Shown here: in pieces, positions 41,188-49,229 of the stretch
Layout of the letters: each line of letters begins with the position of its first letter
How positions within the stretch are numbered: the stretch's first letter is position 1
Origin: Roseomonas genomospecies 6
GTDB lineage: Bacteria; Pseudomonadota; Alphaproteobacteria; Azospirillales; Azospirillaceae
Length of the DNA stretch: 64,000 nucleotides
Direction of reading: 5' to 3'
Assembly (NCBI RefSeq): GCF_008365375.1
Contig: NZ_QOKW01000021.1
Coordinates: 49,426-113,425, forward strand
Translations under genes and position numbers: made by a program
Notes under the pieces: generated by a model
The model's input: only the letters and a program-made list of their open reading frames with translations
Databases searched by the model: none
Told to the model about the DNA's origin: nothing

Positions 41188-43127
41188 CCCGCGAGCCGAT
41201 GAGCCCCTCCAAACACGGTGTCCTGCGACGCTTCATCCCGCTGATGGCCGTGGTGGTCGTGGTGCCCTGGCTCGCCACGCTGGCGGCGGCGCTGATCGCG
41301 GCGGCGGGGCTGGCCGACCGCGGAACGGCCTCCCGCGCGGAGATCGTCGGGACGGGCATCGCGCATGACCTGGAAAAGGCGCTGGCGCTCGGCCTGCCGC
41401 TCGACCGCATGGCCGGCATGGACGACTATCTGGGCGAGGCGGCGGGGGTCTTTCCGGAGATCGAGCTGATCCTCGTGGTGGACGGCGCCGGGCGCCCGCT
41501 GTTCCAGAAATCCGACGCGGCGCGCCCCGACCTGTCGGTCCGGCTGGTCCCGGCGGTAACCGATTGGGCCGCGCTGGGGCTGGTCCTGCAACGCTTCCCC
41601 ATCCGCCAGGGCGCCGCCACGGCGGGGGAGGTGCTGCTGGGCCGCAACGCCGTGGCGCAGCCGGCCAACGCGCCGCGCATCCTGATCGACTTCGCGGTGG
41701 CGCTGAGCATCGCGCTGGCGCTCGGCGGGCTGGCGCTTCGCACCATGCTGCACGCCCAGGTCACGGCGCCGCTGCGGCTGGCGGCGGCGCTGGAGGCCAA
41801 CCTCGCGCGCTCGTCCTACGACCGCATCGCCCCGCCGGTGGAGCAAAGCCTGATCGGCGGGCTTCTGGCGGAGATGAACCGGGTTGTGACCGGCGTGAAC
41901 GACCGCTTCGCCCGGCTGCGCAGCTATCTGTTCGAGGTGCGCGACCTCAGCTTCAACAAGGATGCCGCCGCGCAGGTGGCGCCGCTGATCGAGCGGATCG
42001 AGCGGCTGGGCCGCTTCTCCCCGGACAGGCTCACCGCGTTGGCCCCGCCGGACGCCGGGTCGCTGCCCTACGCCGCCGCCTTCTGCGCGGGCGTGGGGAC
42101 GGCCATCGCGGCGGCGGTGGCGGCGCAGCACGGGCCGCACGCCGTTGCGCTGGCCGGCGTGGCGCTGGGGCTGGCCGCCGCGGTGCCGCTGGCCCTGGCG
42201 CTGGGCCGCCGCGCGCCTTTCGCGGTGGTGCTCCTGCTGCCGGGCTGGGTTCTGCTGAACGGGTTCGGGGACGGACCGGCGGCGTGGCTGGCCGGCGCGG
42301 TTCTGGGCGGGCTGGCCGCCGGGCTTCCCTTCCAGGCGGTGCGCCCCTCCGTCGAGGGGCTGCACGCCGGTCCGGCGGTGTCCGCGGCGGGCGGTCTGGT
42401 GGCCGGGGCGGGCTTGTCGGTTCTGTGCATCGGCGGAGCGGTTCCCGCCGTCCTGATGGCCGCGGCAGTCCTGGCGGCTCTGGCCGGGGCGATGGCCGCC
42501 TTCCGGCTCGAGCGGCGGACCGCGCTGACCCTGCCGCGCGTCACCCTGCGGCATCTGCTGGCTCCGGATCGCTGGTGGGCGGACGGGACGGTGCGCCCGA
42601 AGGGCTGGGGTCCGTGGCTGGTGACCGCGCTGGCGGTGGCGGCGCTTGGCCATGCGCAGGGTGACGGTGCCTTGGACGCGCGCCGGGTGGCGGAACTCTT
42701 CTGGCTGCACGCCACCCCGGCCTGGGTGGCCGCCGTGCTGGTCGCGTCGCTGGTTCGGCGGAGCGCGGCGGTTCCGGTGAGCCTGGGCGGCACGGCGGTC
42801 GCCGGGCTTCTGCTGGCCTTTGGCCCGGTGGAGCCCGGAACGGTCATGGCCCTGGCCGTGGCGGTGGCGCTGGGCGCCGCGCATGCCGGGCTGGCGGCGT
42901 CGGGGGAATGGGGCGTCCTGGCCGCCGCGCGCGCCGCCCTGGCGCTTGCCGGCACCTCGGCTGTCCTGTGGCTGGCCGGCGGAAGCGGGACGGTCGTGGC
43001 CGCCGCGCTTCTGCCGTCGCTGGCGATGCTGGCCGGAATCGCCGCCCTGCCGCCGCTCGCGGTGTCTCTGTGGAGGCGTGCCACGCCGCGCCGCCGCGTC
43101 ACGGTCGAAGGGGAGGCCGTGCGATGA
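41184..43127 (+). CDS. Polytopic membrane protein with N-terminal periplasmic sensor and about ten C-terminal helices
   Basis: The 647-residue protein has helix 1 near residues 18-42, a periplasmic segment of about 120 residues with the strand pattern I-E-L-I-L-V-V-D-G-A-G-R-P-L-F, and helix 2 near 170-190. A cytoplasmic HAMP-like stretch follows (V-T-A-P-L-R-L-A-A-A-L-E-A-N). From about residue 295 on it is mostly hydrophobic, with roughly ten helices and little else. The sensor half resembles receptor kinases and phosphatases, but the output is a membrane domain I cannot assign. Overlaps at both ends (ATGA) show tight coupling to its neighbours. Confidence 0.7.
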   Translation: MTREPMSPSKHGVLRRFIPLMAVVVVVPWLATLAAALIAAAGLADRGTASRAEIVGTGIAHDLEKALALGLPLDRMAGMDDYLGEAAGVFPEIELILVVDGAGRPLFQKSDAARPDLSVRLVPAVTDWAALGLVLQRFPIRQGAATAGEVLLGRNAVAQPANAPRILIDFAVALSIALALGGLALRTMLHAQVTAPLRLAAALEANLARSSYDRIAPPVEQSLIGGLLAEMNRVVTGVNDRFARLRSYLFEVRDLSFNKDAAAQVAPLIERIERLGRFSPDRLTALAPPDAGSLPYAAAFCAGVGTAIAAAVAAQHGPHAVALAGVALGLAAAVPLALALGRRAPFAVVLLLPGWVLLNGFGDGPAAWLAGAVLGGLAAGLPFQAVRPSVEGLHAGPAVSAAGGLVAGAGLSVLCIGGAVPAVLMAAAVLAALAGAMAAFRLERRTALTLPRVTLRHLLAPDRWWADGTVRPKGWGPWLVTALAVAALGHAQGDGALDARRVAELFWLHATPAWVAAVLVASLVRRSAAVPVSLGGTAVAGLLLAFGPVEPGTVMALAVAVALGAAHAGLAASGEWGVLAAARAALALAGTSAVLWLAGGSGTVVAAALLPSLAMLAGIAALPPLAVSLWRRATPRRRVTVEGEAVR

Positions 43128-45160
43128 CCGGGCTTCGCCAGCGCATGACGGTCGCCGCCGCGGCGGTGGTCCTGGCCGTGCTCGCCACCGCGGCGGTCTT
43201 CGCCCTGCTGCGCATCGAGACCGAGGCCACCCGCCACGCGGAGGACGAGGCGCGGATGCAGCTCCGCCTGTGGGAGGCTCTGCTGGACCAGTCCGCCGCC
43301 GCCGCGCGGGTGGCGGCGGGCGATCCCCGGCTGACCGAAGCGCTGGAGCGCGGCAGCGCGGCGGCGGCGGCCGACCGGCTGGGCGCGCTGGGCTTCACCG
43401 CCGTGACGGTCGTCAACGGCGCCGGGCAGACGCTGCTGTCCGTTCCGGCGGACCATCCGATCCGGGCTTTGGACGAACGGCGCATCGGGCAGGTGTTGGC
43501 CCAGAACGACACGCAGGACGGACTCGCCCTGACCGGCGGCGCGGTGCAACTGCTTCTCGCCCGGCCTCTCGGCGCGCAAAGGCCCGCCGATCGGGCGCTG
43601 GTCGCCACCCGCCCCCTGGCGGGCAGTCTGGAGGCGCTGGCCGGTATCCTCGGCGGCTCCGCCTTCCTGGCCGGGGCGGACGGCGCGCTGTACGGCCACG
43701 CCGGGCCGCTGGCCTGGGCCGACGTGCGCCGCGCCGTGGATCGTGGGGCGGAACGCGGCGAGGAGGCGCAGGCGGTCATCGGCACCCGCAATTACGACGT
43801 GCGCAGGCTGCGCCTTCCCAAGGTCGCCGGGACGGAGGGCGACGGCGCGCTGTACCTCGTCACCGTGCGCGAGACCACGCTCGCCACCATGGCGGACAGC
43901 CTGCTGGACAGCTCCGCGATCCTGGTGGTGCTGACGGTCCTGGTGGCCGGCACGCTGGGGCTGGACTGGTATTTCCGGCGCGTCTTCACGCCCGTGTACG
44001 CCTCGATGTCGGCGCTGTCGGCCTTGGCCGCCGGGGACACCGGCGTCGCCGTCCTGGGGGCGGAGCGCGCCGACGAGGCCGGGCAGCTCGCCCGCACGGT
44101 GGAGGTGTTCCGAAGCCGCAGCCGCGCCTTGCGCGACGCGGATGAGCGGCGCGCCCGCCACTGGCTGCGCCAGCAGGCCTTCATCCGCCGCCAGATGCAC
44201 CGCCTGTCCGAAACCCTGCCCGAGCAGGGCCGGCTGGAGCTTCTGGCCGACCTCGCCCGCATCGAGGCGGCGTCGGAGGGCAAGACCCCCGGCGGGCGCA
44301 CCGACGATCCCGGCGCGCTCGCCGTCGCCTTCGAGGTGATGGCGGAGCGCGTGCGCGACCAGCACACGGCGCTGGACGCCATGGTCCGGCAGCTTCAGGC
44401 CGCCCTGGACACCCGCACCGAGCTTCTGGAGCTTCAAAAACAGTTCGAGATCGCCCGGCGCATGCAGGCGGCGATCCTGCCGCCCGACCTGACCGGCGCC
44501 CCGGACCTTGAGGCGTCCGGCCTGATGCGCCCGGCGGCGGAGTTCGACGGCAGCTTCTACGACTTCTTCCTGACGGCGGACGGAGCGCTGGCGGTGCTGC
44601 TGGGGCAGGTGTCGGGCGGCGGTCTGGCGGCGGGCTTCATGACGGTGACCGCGCGCGCCGCCCTGCGGACGCTGGCGGAGGCCGGGTTGGGACCTGCGGC
44701 CTGCCTGACCGGCGCCAACCGGCTGCTGGCGGCGGACAACGCCGCGGGGCTGTCCATCGGGCTCGCCATGGGCATCGTCGCGCCGCGTTCCCGCCGGCTG
44801 GTCTTCGCCGCCGCGGGCGTGCCGGAGCCCTTCCTGCTGCGCCGCTTCGGCGACGTGGTCGATCTGCCGGTGGCGGCCAACCCGCCGCTCGGCCTCGACC
44901 CCGCGATGACGGCGGTGGAGACGGCGCTCGACCTGCCGGTTCCCTCCACGCTGGTGCTGTGCAACGGCGGCCTTCTGGACGGGGAGAACCGCTTCGGCGT
45001 GCCGTTCGGGCGGGCGCGGCTGACCGGCATCCTGGGCAACCTGGACGACCTGTCCGCCGCCAGCGTCACCGCGGCAGTCTCCGCCGGACTGGCCGAGCAT
45101 GCCGGCGGCGCCCCGATGGCGGTGGACCGGCTGTGCGTCGCCCTGCGGGTGCGGGCATGA
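43124..45160 (+). CDS. Membrane-anchored SpoIIE/PP2C-like protein with degenerate metal site (probable pseudophosphatase)
   Basis: The 678-residue protein has membrane helices near residues 8-28 and 258-280 with a sensor region of about 230 residues between them. A HAMP region (F-T-P-V-Y-A-S-M-S-A-L), a coiled linker and a SpoIIE-type PP2C domain from about residue 440 complete it. The Q-F-E-I-A-R-R-M-Q-A-A-I-L-P-P lead-in is classic. The metal-binding aspartates are not: the usual G-G-D-F-Y-D reads F-D-G-S-F-Y-D (about 474-480), G-D-V-S-G reads G-Q-V-S-G (494-498), and T-D-G reads C-N-G (613-615). It should bind a partner rather than dephosphorylate it. It is the third gene of the coupled membrane module. 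Confidence 0.85.
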   Translation: MTGLRQRMTVAAAAVVLAVLATAAVFALLRIETEATRHAEDEARMQLRLWEALLDQSAAAARVAAGDPRLTEALERGSAAAAADRLGALGFTAVTVVNGAGQTLLSVPADHPIRALDERRIGQVLAQNDTQDGLALTGGAVQLLLARPLGAQRPADRALVATRPLAGSLEALAGILGGSAFLAGADGALYGHAGPLAWADVRRAVDRGAERGEEAQAVIGTRNYDVRRLRLPKVAGTEGDGALYLVTVRETTLATMADSLLDSSAILVVLTVLVAGTLGLDWYFRRVFTPVYASMSALSALAAGDTGVAVLGAERADEAGQLARTVEVFRSRSRALRDADERRARHWLRQQAFIRRQMHRLSETLPEQGRLELLADLARIEAASEGKTPGGRTDDPGALAVAFEVMAERVRDQHTALDAMVRQLQAALDTRTELLELQKQFEIARRMQAAILPPDLTGAPDLEASGLMRPAAEFDGSFYDFFLTADGALAVLLGQVSGGGLAAGFMTVTARAALRTLAEAGLGPAACLTGANRLLAADNAAGLSIGLAMGIVAPRSRRLVFAAAGVPEPFLLRRFGDVVDLPVAANPPLGLDPAMTAVETALDLPVPSTLVLCNGGLLDGENRFGVPFGRARLTGILGNLDDLSAASVTAAVSAGLAEHAGGAPMAVDRLCVALRVRA

Positions 45161-45166
45161 GGGCGG

Positions 45167-45322
45167 GCACGCCGCCATCCCCTCTCCCGTCCCGGGAGAG
45201 GGTGGCGCCGAAGGCGCCGGGTGAGGGTCGTGCGAGGATCAAGGCGCTGATTCTCGGCGGCACCCTCACCCTCCCACCGCTTCGCGGCGGGTCCCTCCCT
45301 CTCCCGGGACGGGAGAGGGGTT
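45167..45322. repeat. REP-like element (family B) between two short direct repeats, at the start of the transglycosylase gene
   Basis: Facing units CCCCTCTCCCG-TCC-CGGGAGAGGG and CCCTCTCCCG-GGA-CGGGAGAGGGG enclose a partly palindromic core. They are bordered by TGAGGGCGG (45158-45166) and TGAGGGCAG (45323-45331), which match in 8 of 9 bases. The element separates an ATG coupled to the previous stop from the signal peptide it should begin. Confidence 0.7.
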
Positions 45323-45921
45323 TGAGGGCAGGGCGTCTTTTCGCGGGTGTCCTGGCCCTGACCGCCGCCCTGCTGGCCGGGCCGGCGGCGGCGCAGGTGG
45401 CTGCGGCCTCCGATGGCGGGCCGGCGCTGTTCCAGTGCGGCCGCTACCTCCGCAACGGGGAGACGCTCTACGGCATCCCTCCGGGCATCCTGCACGCGAT
45501 GAGCGTCGTGGAATCCGGGCGGGCGGGCATGCCCTGGCCCTGGGCGCTGAACGTTTCGGGACGCCCGCACTATCCGGCGACGCGGCGCGAGGCGCTGCGG
45601 CTGATGCAGGACGGCGAGGGCGGACTGCGCGGCGACGTGGCGGTCGGCTGCATGCAGATACACACGCGCTGGCACGCCGGTTCCTTCGCGGGGGGCGAGG
45701 ACATGCTGGACCCCGCCGTCAACGTCGCCTACGCCGCCCGCTTCCTGCGGGAACTGTTCGACCGTCACGGGTCCTGGACGGAAGCGGTGCGCCGCTACCA
45801 CGCCAGCGATCCGGCGGCGCAGAACACCTATCTCTGCCTCGTTCTCGACCGGCGCGTCCAACTCGGCTACCAGCGCGAGACGGCGGAGATGCGCCGGCTG
45901 TGTGGCGGTTCGGCCTCGTGA
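45322..45921 (+). CDS. Periplasmic lytic transglycosylase (SLT domain) in the secretion cluster
   Basis: The TTG at 45322 gives a 199-residue protein with a clean signal peptide (basic M-R-A-G-R, hydrophobic core, A-A-A-Q cleavage region). The frame is open back to an ATG at 45157 that overlaps the previous stop, but the 55 residues between are translated REP sequence and would bury the signal peptide. The SLT domain shows the catalytic glutamate in V-V-E-S-G-R near residue 60, G-C-M-Q-I-H-T-R-W-H near 108, and N-V-A-Y-A-A-R-F-L-R near 130. It cleaves peptidoglycan glycan strands, plausibly opening the wall for the TssJLM complex. GAGAGGGG within the REP serves as ribosome site. Confidence 0.85.
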   Translation: MRAGRLFAGVLALTAALLAGPAAAQVAAASDGGPALFQCGRYLRNGETLYGIPPGILHAMSVVESGRAGMPWPWALNVSGRPHYPATRREALRLMQDGEGGLRGDVAVGCMQIHTRWHAGSFAGGEDMLDPAVNVAYAARFLRELFDRHGSWTEAVRRYHASDPAAQNTYLCLVLDRRVQLGYQRETAEMRRLCGGSAS

Positions 45922-45931
45922 GCGCGGCGTC

Positions 45932-46435
45932 ATGAAGAAACTCCTGGTCGGCGTGCTGGCGCTGCTTCTCCTCCTGGTCGCCTTCGCGGGCGGGTATTTC
46001 CTGGCCGGGGGCGGAATGCCCGGAGCGGCGGAGGACCCCGCGCCCGCCGAGGCGGCTGCCCCGTCCGCAGCGCCGCAGGAGACGGCGAAGGCGGAACCGG
46101 AGAAGGCCGCGCCGCCGCCGGTTCCGGTCCGTCCCATCGCTCCGGCGAAGGCGGGGGCGGCGCGCTTTTCCATCGAACTCGGCGTCTTCCGCTCCGCCGA
46201 AAATGCCCGGGACTTCGCCGCGGTGCTCGCCGAACGGGGGTTGCCGGTGGAGATCGTGGAGACCATGGACGCCGCCGGGGGGCAGTGGTTCCGGGTCCGC
46301 GCCGGGGCCTTCGCCGACCGCTGGCAGGCCGAAGCGCGCCGCCCCTCCTTCGAGCGGACCGCCGGGATCGGCGGGGTGGTGGTGGAGGAACCGCTTCCCG
46401 CCGCCCTTCCGGCAAAGGCCGGCGGCGGCGAATGA
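45932..46435 (+). CDS. SPOR-domain membrane-anchored protein 1
   Basis: The 167-residue protein has one N-terminal membrane helix (residues 3-26), a low-complexity alanine/proline/glutamate spacer (35-70), and a SPOR domain (F-S-I-E-L-G-V-F-R-S-A-E-N-A-R-D-F through W-F-R-V-R-A-G-A-F near 80-125). SPOR domains bind peptidoglycan lacking stem peptides, the product of amidases. It is located between a transglycosylase gene and a second SPOR gene in the secretion cluster. The ATG at 45932 is chosen over an in-frame GTG ten codons earlier because it opens on M-K-K-L-L and the membrane helix. Confidence 0.85.
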   Translation: MKKLLVGVLALLLLLVAFAGGYFLAGGGMPGAAEDPAPAEAAAPSAAPQETAKAEPEKAAPPPVPVRPIAPAKAGAARFSIELGVFRSAENARDFAAVLAERGLPVEIVETMDAAGGQWFRVRAGAFADRWQAEARRPSFERTAGIGGVVVEEPLPAALPAKAGGGE

Positions 46436-46458
46436 TCCAGTTCGGACCAACGGGGTAA

Positions 46459-46480
46459 CCCGCCGGATTTGCGGGCTTTT
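46459..46480 (+). terminator. Possible weak terminator after SPOR protein 1
   Basis: A five-base stem CCCGC/GCGGG with a seven-base loop runs into CTTTT, 24 bases after the SPOR protein 1 stop codon. It would split the rightward cluster into two units. The stem is short, so partial read-through is likely. Confidence 0.35.
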
Positions 46481-46651
46481 CCGCATGGCCGGGCCGGCGT
46501 CCGCGCCAGCCCCGTGGAAGCCCTGGCGGACTACGCCAGAACGAACCAGACAACGCGCGGATTCGGGGCGCCGGGATGCTTCTATCAGGCTGGGCCGACG
46601 CCCCGCGCGGCGGGTGGCCCGACCCGAACTTCCTTCCCAGGATTTCCCGCG

Positions 46652-47392
46652 ATGGCGACGATCACGCTCGGACGATGGCAGGTGGCGGCTCTGGCCGCCG
46701 GTGTCGCCGTGCTGACCGTCGTGGCCCTGCTGCTGGGCGCGGTGATGGCGGCGCTGATCCTGACGGGGGACGGGGCGGCGCCCGTCGCTTCCGCTTCCGC
46801 TCCCGCCGCGGCACCGTCTTCCGGCGGCGGCCTCGCCGCGATGGCGCGGCGGAACGTCGCGGACAGCTTCGAAGCGCGCCAGGGCGTGATCGAGACGGCG
46901 GATATCTTCAGCGACGAGGCGCGCGGAACGGCCATCTCCGCCACCGAACCGCTGACCCGTGGTGCCGCCGACGCGGCGCGGCGCTTCCTGCCCGGCTGGA
47001 TGGCCGGCAGCGCCGCCCACGTCATCGAGAAGACGGGCTACCGCGTCACGGAATTCGCCGGCAACAGCGTGGAGGGCCTCGTCGAGGACACGCTGAACGA
47101 CCGGCTGGACGCCATGAAGGAGGAGGGGGCGGCTCCGGTCCGCCTCTACGCCATCGAACTCGGGCGCTTCGCCACCCCGTCCAACGCGGAATCCTTCGCC
47201 GCCGCCGCCGCCCAGCGGGGCGTGCGCGGCACCGTCGACTTCGCGCCGCTTCCGGGAGGCAACGCCCCCTACGCCGTGCGCACCGGACGCTACGCCGCCG
47301 CCGACGAGGCCGCCCGCGCGCTGGACGCGCTGTCGCGGTCGAACGGCGTGTCCGGAACCGTCGTCACCCTTGCCGAAGCGGGAGAGCGCTGA
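46652..47392 (+). CDS. SPOR-domain membrane-anchored protein 2
   Basis: The 246-residue protein has an N-terminal membrane helix (residues 10-38), a periplasmic helical middle of about 120 residues (N-V-A-D-S-F-E-A-R-Q-G... and G-N-S-V-E-G-L-V-E-D-T-L), and a C-terminal SPOR domain (L-Y-A-I-E-L-G-R-F-A-T-P-S-N-A-E-S-F... Y-A-V-R-T-G-R-Y). It differs from SPOR protein 1 by the long helical middle. The open frame upstream of 46652 crosses a 216-base intergenic gap and shows no coding character. It precedes tssJ by five bases. Confidence 0.82.
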   Translation: MATITLGRWQVAALAAGVAVLTVVALLLGAVMAALILTGDGAAPVASASAPAAAPSSGGGLAAMARRNVADSFEARQGVIETADIFSDEARGTAISATEPLTRGAADAARRFLPGWMAGSAAHVIEKTGYRVTEFAGNSVEGLVEDTLNDRLDAMKEEGAAPVRLYAIELGRFATPSNAESFAAAAAQRGVRGTVDFAPLPGGNAPYAVRTGRYAAADEAARALDALSRSNGVSGTVVTLAEAGER

Positions 47393-47397
47393 ACGCC

Positions 47398-47847
47398 ATG
47401 ACTCCGGTGAACGGAAAGCGATCGAGGTTGGCCGGCGCGCTGGCGCTGGCGCTGCTGGCCGCGGGCTGCGCGGAGAAGCCGCGCGCCGGTCTGGACAGCG
47501 TGTCCTTCGCCGTCGCCCCAACCGCCAATGACACCACGCCGGTCGCCATCGACCTTGTGGCGGTGCGGGACAAGGCGCTGGTGGACAAGCTGGGCGCGCT
47601 GACCGCCGCGGAGTGGTTCGCCCAGCGCGATCAATCCATGCGCGACCATCCGGCCACGCTCGGCGTGACGAGCTGGGAACTGGTTCCCGGCCAGACGCTG
47701 AAGGCGGACCTGCCGCCGGGCGAACCGGCCTGGGCGATCCTGGTCTTCGCCAACTATTCCACGCCGGGGCCGCACCGCCTGCGCGTGCCCGACACACGAA
47801 CGCTGACCCTCACCGCCGGGGACAAGGATGTCGAACTGGTTCCGTGA
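47398..47847 (+). CDS. tssJ: TssJ outer-membrane lipoprotein
   Basis: The 149-residue protein has a lipoprotein signal with lipobox L-L-A-A-G-C near residue 24. The mature part is a small beta sandwich with TssJ-typical V-D-K-L near 63, S-W-E-L-V-P-G-Q near 92 and V-F-A-N-Y near 117. It anchors the TssLM complex to the outer membrane and should be the first part of that complex to assemble. The gene lies between SPOR protein 2 and tssK. Confidence 0.88.
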   Translation: MTPVNGKRSRLAGALALALLAAGCAEKPRAGLDSVSFAVAPTANDTTPVAIDLVAVRDKALVDKLGALTAAEWFAQRDQSMRDHPATLGVTSWELVPGQTLKADLPPGEPAWAILVFANYSTPGPHRLRVPDTRTLTLTAGDKDVELVP

Positions 47848-47877
47848 TGTTCTTCCCACCGCCGCTTTGAGGGCCGC

Positions 47878-49221
47878 ATGACCGAGGCGCGCGACATTCC
47901 CGACGCCATCGACTGGCATGACGGGATGCTGCTGGCCCCGCAGCATTTCCAACAGCAGGCGCTGCGGCACGAGCGGCAGCTCACCTACCATGTCCGGCAG
48001 GCGCGGCCCTTCCATTGGGGCGTGGTCCATCTGCAGATCGACCGCGTGCAGCTCGTCTCCGGGCTGGTGCAGGTGCGGGAGCTGGAGGCGATCCTGCCCG
48101 ACGGCCTTGTCGTGGAGTACCGCGCCGGCACCGACGAGCCGCTGGAGGTGGACATCTCCGCCTACGCCGACCCGGTGGGGCAGACGCAGATCACCATCCA
48201 CCTGATCGTTCCCGCCGCCCGCGGCGACCGTGCGCCGGGACCGGGGGAGACGCCGCGCTACGTCTCGGTCGAGGGCGCGCCGGTCGCCGACCGGCATGGC
48301 GGGGAGGAGCTGTCCATCGCCCGGCTGCGCCCGCGGCTGTCCCTGTTCGCCACCACCGGGCCGACCCAGAAGCCGCCGCAGAAGTTCGTCTCCATGCCCA
48401 TCGCGCAGGCGACCTTCCGCAACGACGCCTTCGTGCTGACCGACTTCGTTCCCCCGGCGCTGACCGTCGCCGCCAACGCGCCGCTCGGGCGGCTGGGGGC
48501 GGAGGTGGTGCGGCGCGTGCGCGAGAAGGCGCTGTTCCTGGCCGAACGCTCCGGCGTGGGCAACGGCAACCCGGCGACCGAACTGGCCGAGGCCGCGCGG
48601 GCGGAGATCCGCAGCCTCGTCACCGGCCTGCCGCCGCTGGAGGCGCAGCTCGGCGTCGGGGTCTGCCACCCGTTCGACGTCTACATGTCGCTCTGCACGC
48701 TGGCCGGGCACCTGTCGGCCTTCGCCAGCGGCGCCGTTCCGGCCAAGCTGTCGCGCTACGACCACGACGACCCGATGGCGAGCTTCGGCGAGGTGCGCGA
48801 TTTCATCCTGCGCATGATCGACCGGGTGAAGGAGGGCGTCGCCCGCATCCCCTTCACCTTCGAGGACGGCATGTTCGGGCTGCTGATGGACGAGACCTGG
48901 CTGAAGGGCCGGCTGGTCGTCGGCGTGCGCGGCCCGGCCTCGGCCCCGGTCAGCGAGGTCGCCGCCTGGATGGAGAACTGCATCGTCGCCTCCCGCTCCC
49001 GGCTGGAGACCCTGTCCGGCCTGCGCGTGAAGGGGGCCGAGCGCATCGCCCTGGACGACAGCGGCGAGGCCGGTGTGGCCGCCCCGCGCGGCGTGGTGCC
49101 GTTCGAGGTCAAGGTCGATCCCCGCTACATCGTCCCCGGCGAACGGCTGGAGATCTGGAATCCGGACTCGCTGGGCAGCCGCTTCCGCCCCGTCGAGATC
49201 ACCCTGTTCGTCAGCGCCTGA
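47878..49221 (+). CDS. tssK: TssK baseplate adaptor
   Basis: The 447-residue protein has the family's N-terminal W-H-D-G-M-L-L-A-P-Q-H-F-Q near residues 13-25 and the following R-P-F-H-W-G. The C-terminal half ends with P-R-Y-I-V-P-G-E-R-L-E-I-W near 415. TssK trimers link the baseplate wedges to the cytoplasmic face of TssL and TssM. It lies 30 bases after tssJ. Confidence 0.95.
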   Translation: MTEARDIPDAIDWHDGMLLAPQHFQQQALRHERQLTYHVRQARPFHWGVVHLQIDRVQLVSGLVQVRELEAILPDGLVVEYRAGTDEPLEVDISAYADPVGQTQITIHLIVPAARGDRAPGPGETPRYVSVEGAPVADRHGGEELSIARLRPRLSLFATTGPTQKPPQKFVSMPIAQATFRNDAFVLTDFVPPALTVAANAPLGRLGAEVVRRVREKALFLAERSGVGNGNPATELAEAARAEIRSLVTGLPPLEAQLGVGVCHPFDVYMSLCTLAGHLSAFASGAVPAKLSRYDHDDPMASFGEVRDFILRMIDRVKEGVARIPFTFEDGMFGLLMDETWLKGRLVVGVRGPASAPVSEVAAWMENCIVASRSRLETLSGLRVKGAERIALDDSGEAGVAAPRGVVPFEVKVDPRYIVPGERLEIWNPDSLGSRFRPVEITLFVSA

Positions 49222-49229
49222 CCCTGGGA

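Noticed and set aside
45157..45321. Transglycosylase start at the ATG overlapping the previous stop
   Set aside because: Although coupled to the upstream gene, this start adds 55 residues of translated REP sequence before the signal peptide and would prevent normal export. It is considered ancestral rather than present.
46469..46651. N-terminal extension of SPOR protein 2
   Set aside because: The 61 extra codons cross the intergenic gap and precede the membrane anchor that should be N-terminal. AGGA before the ATG at 46652 supports the shorter form.
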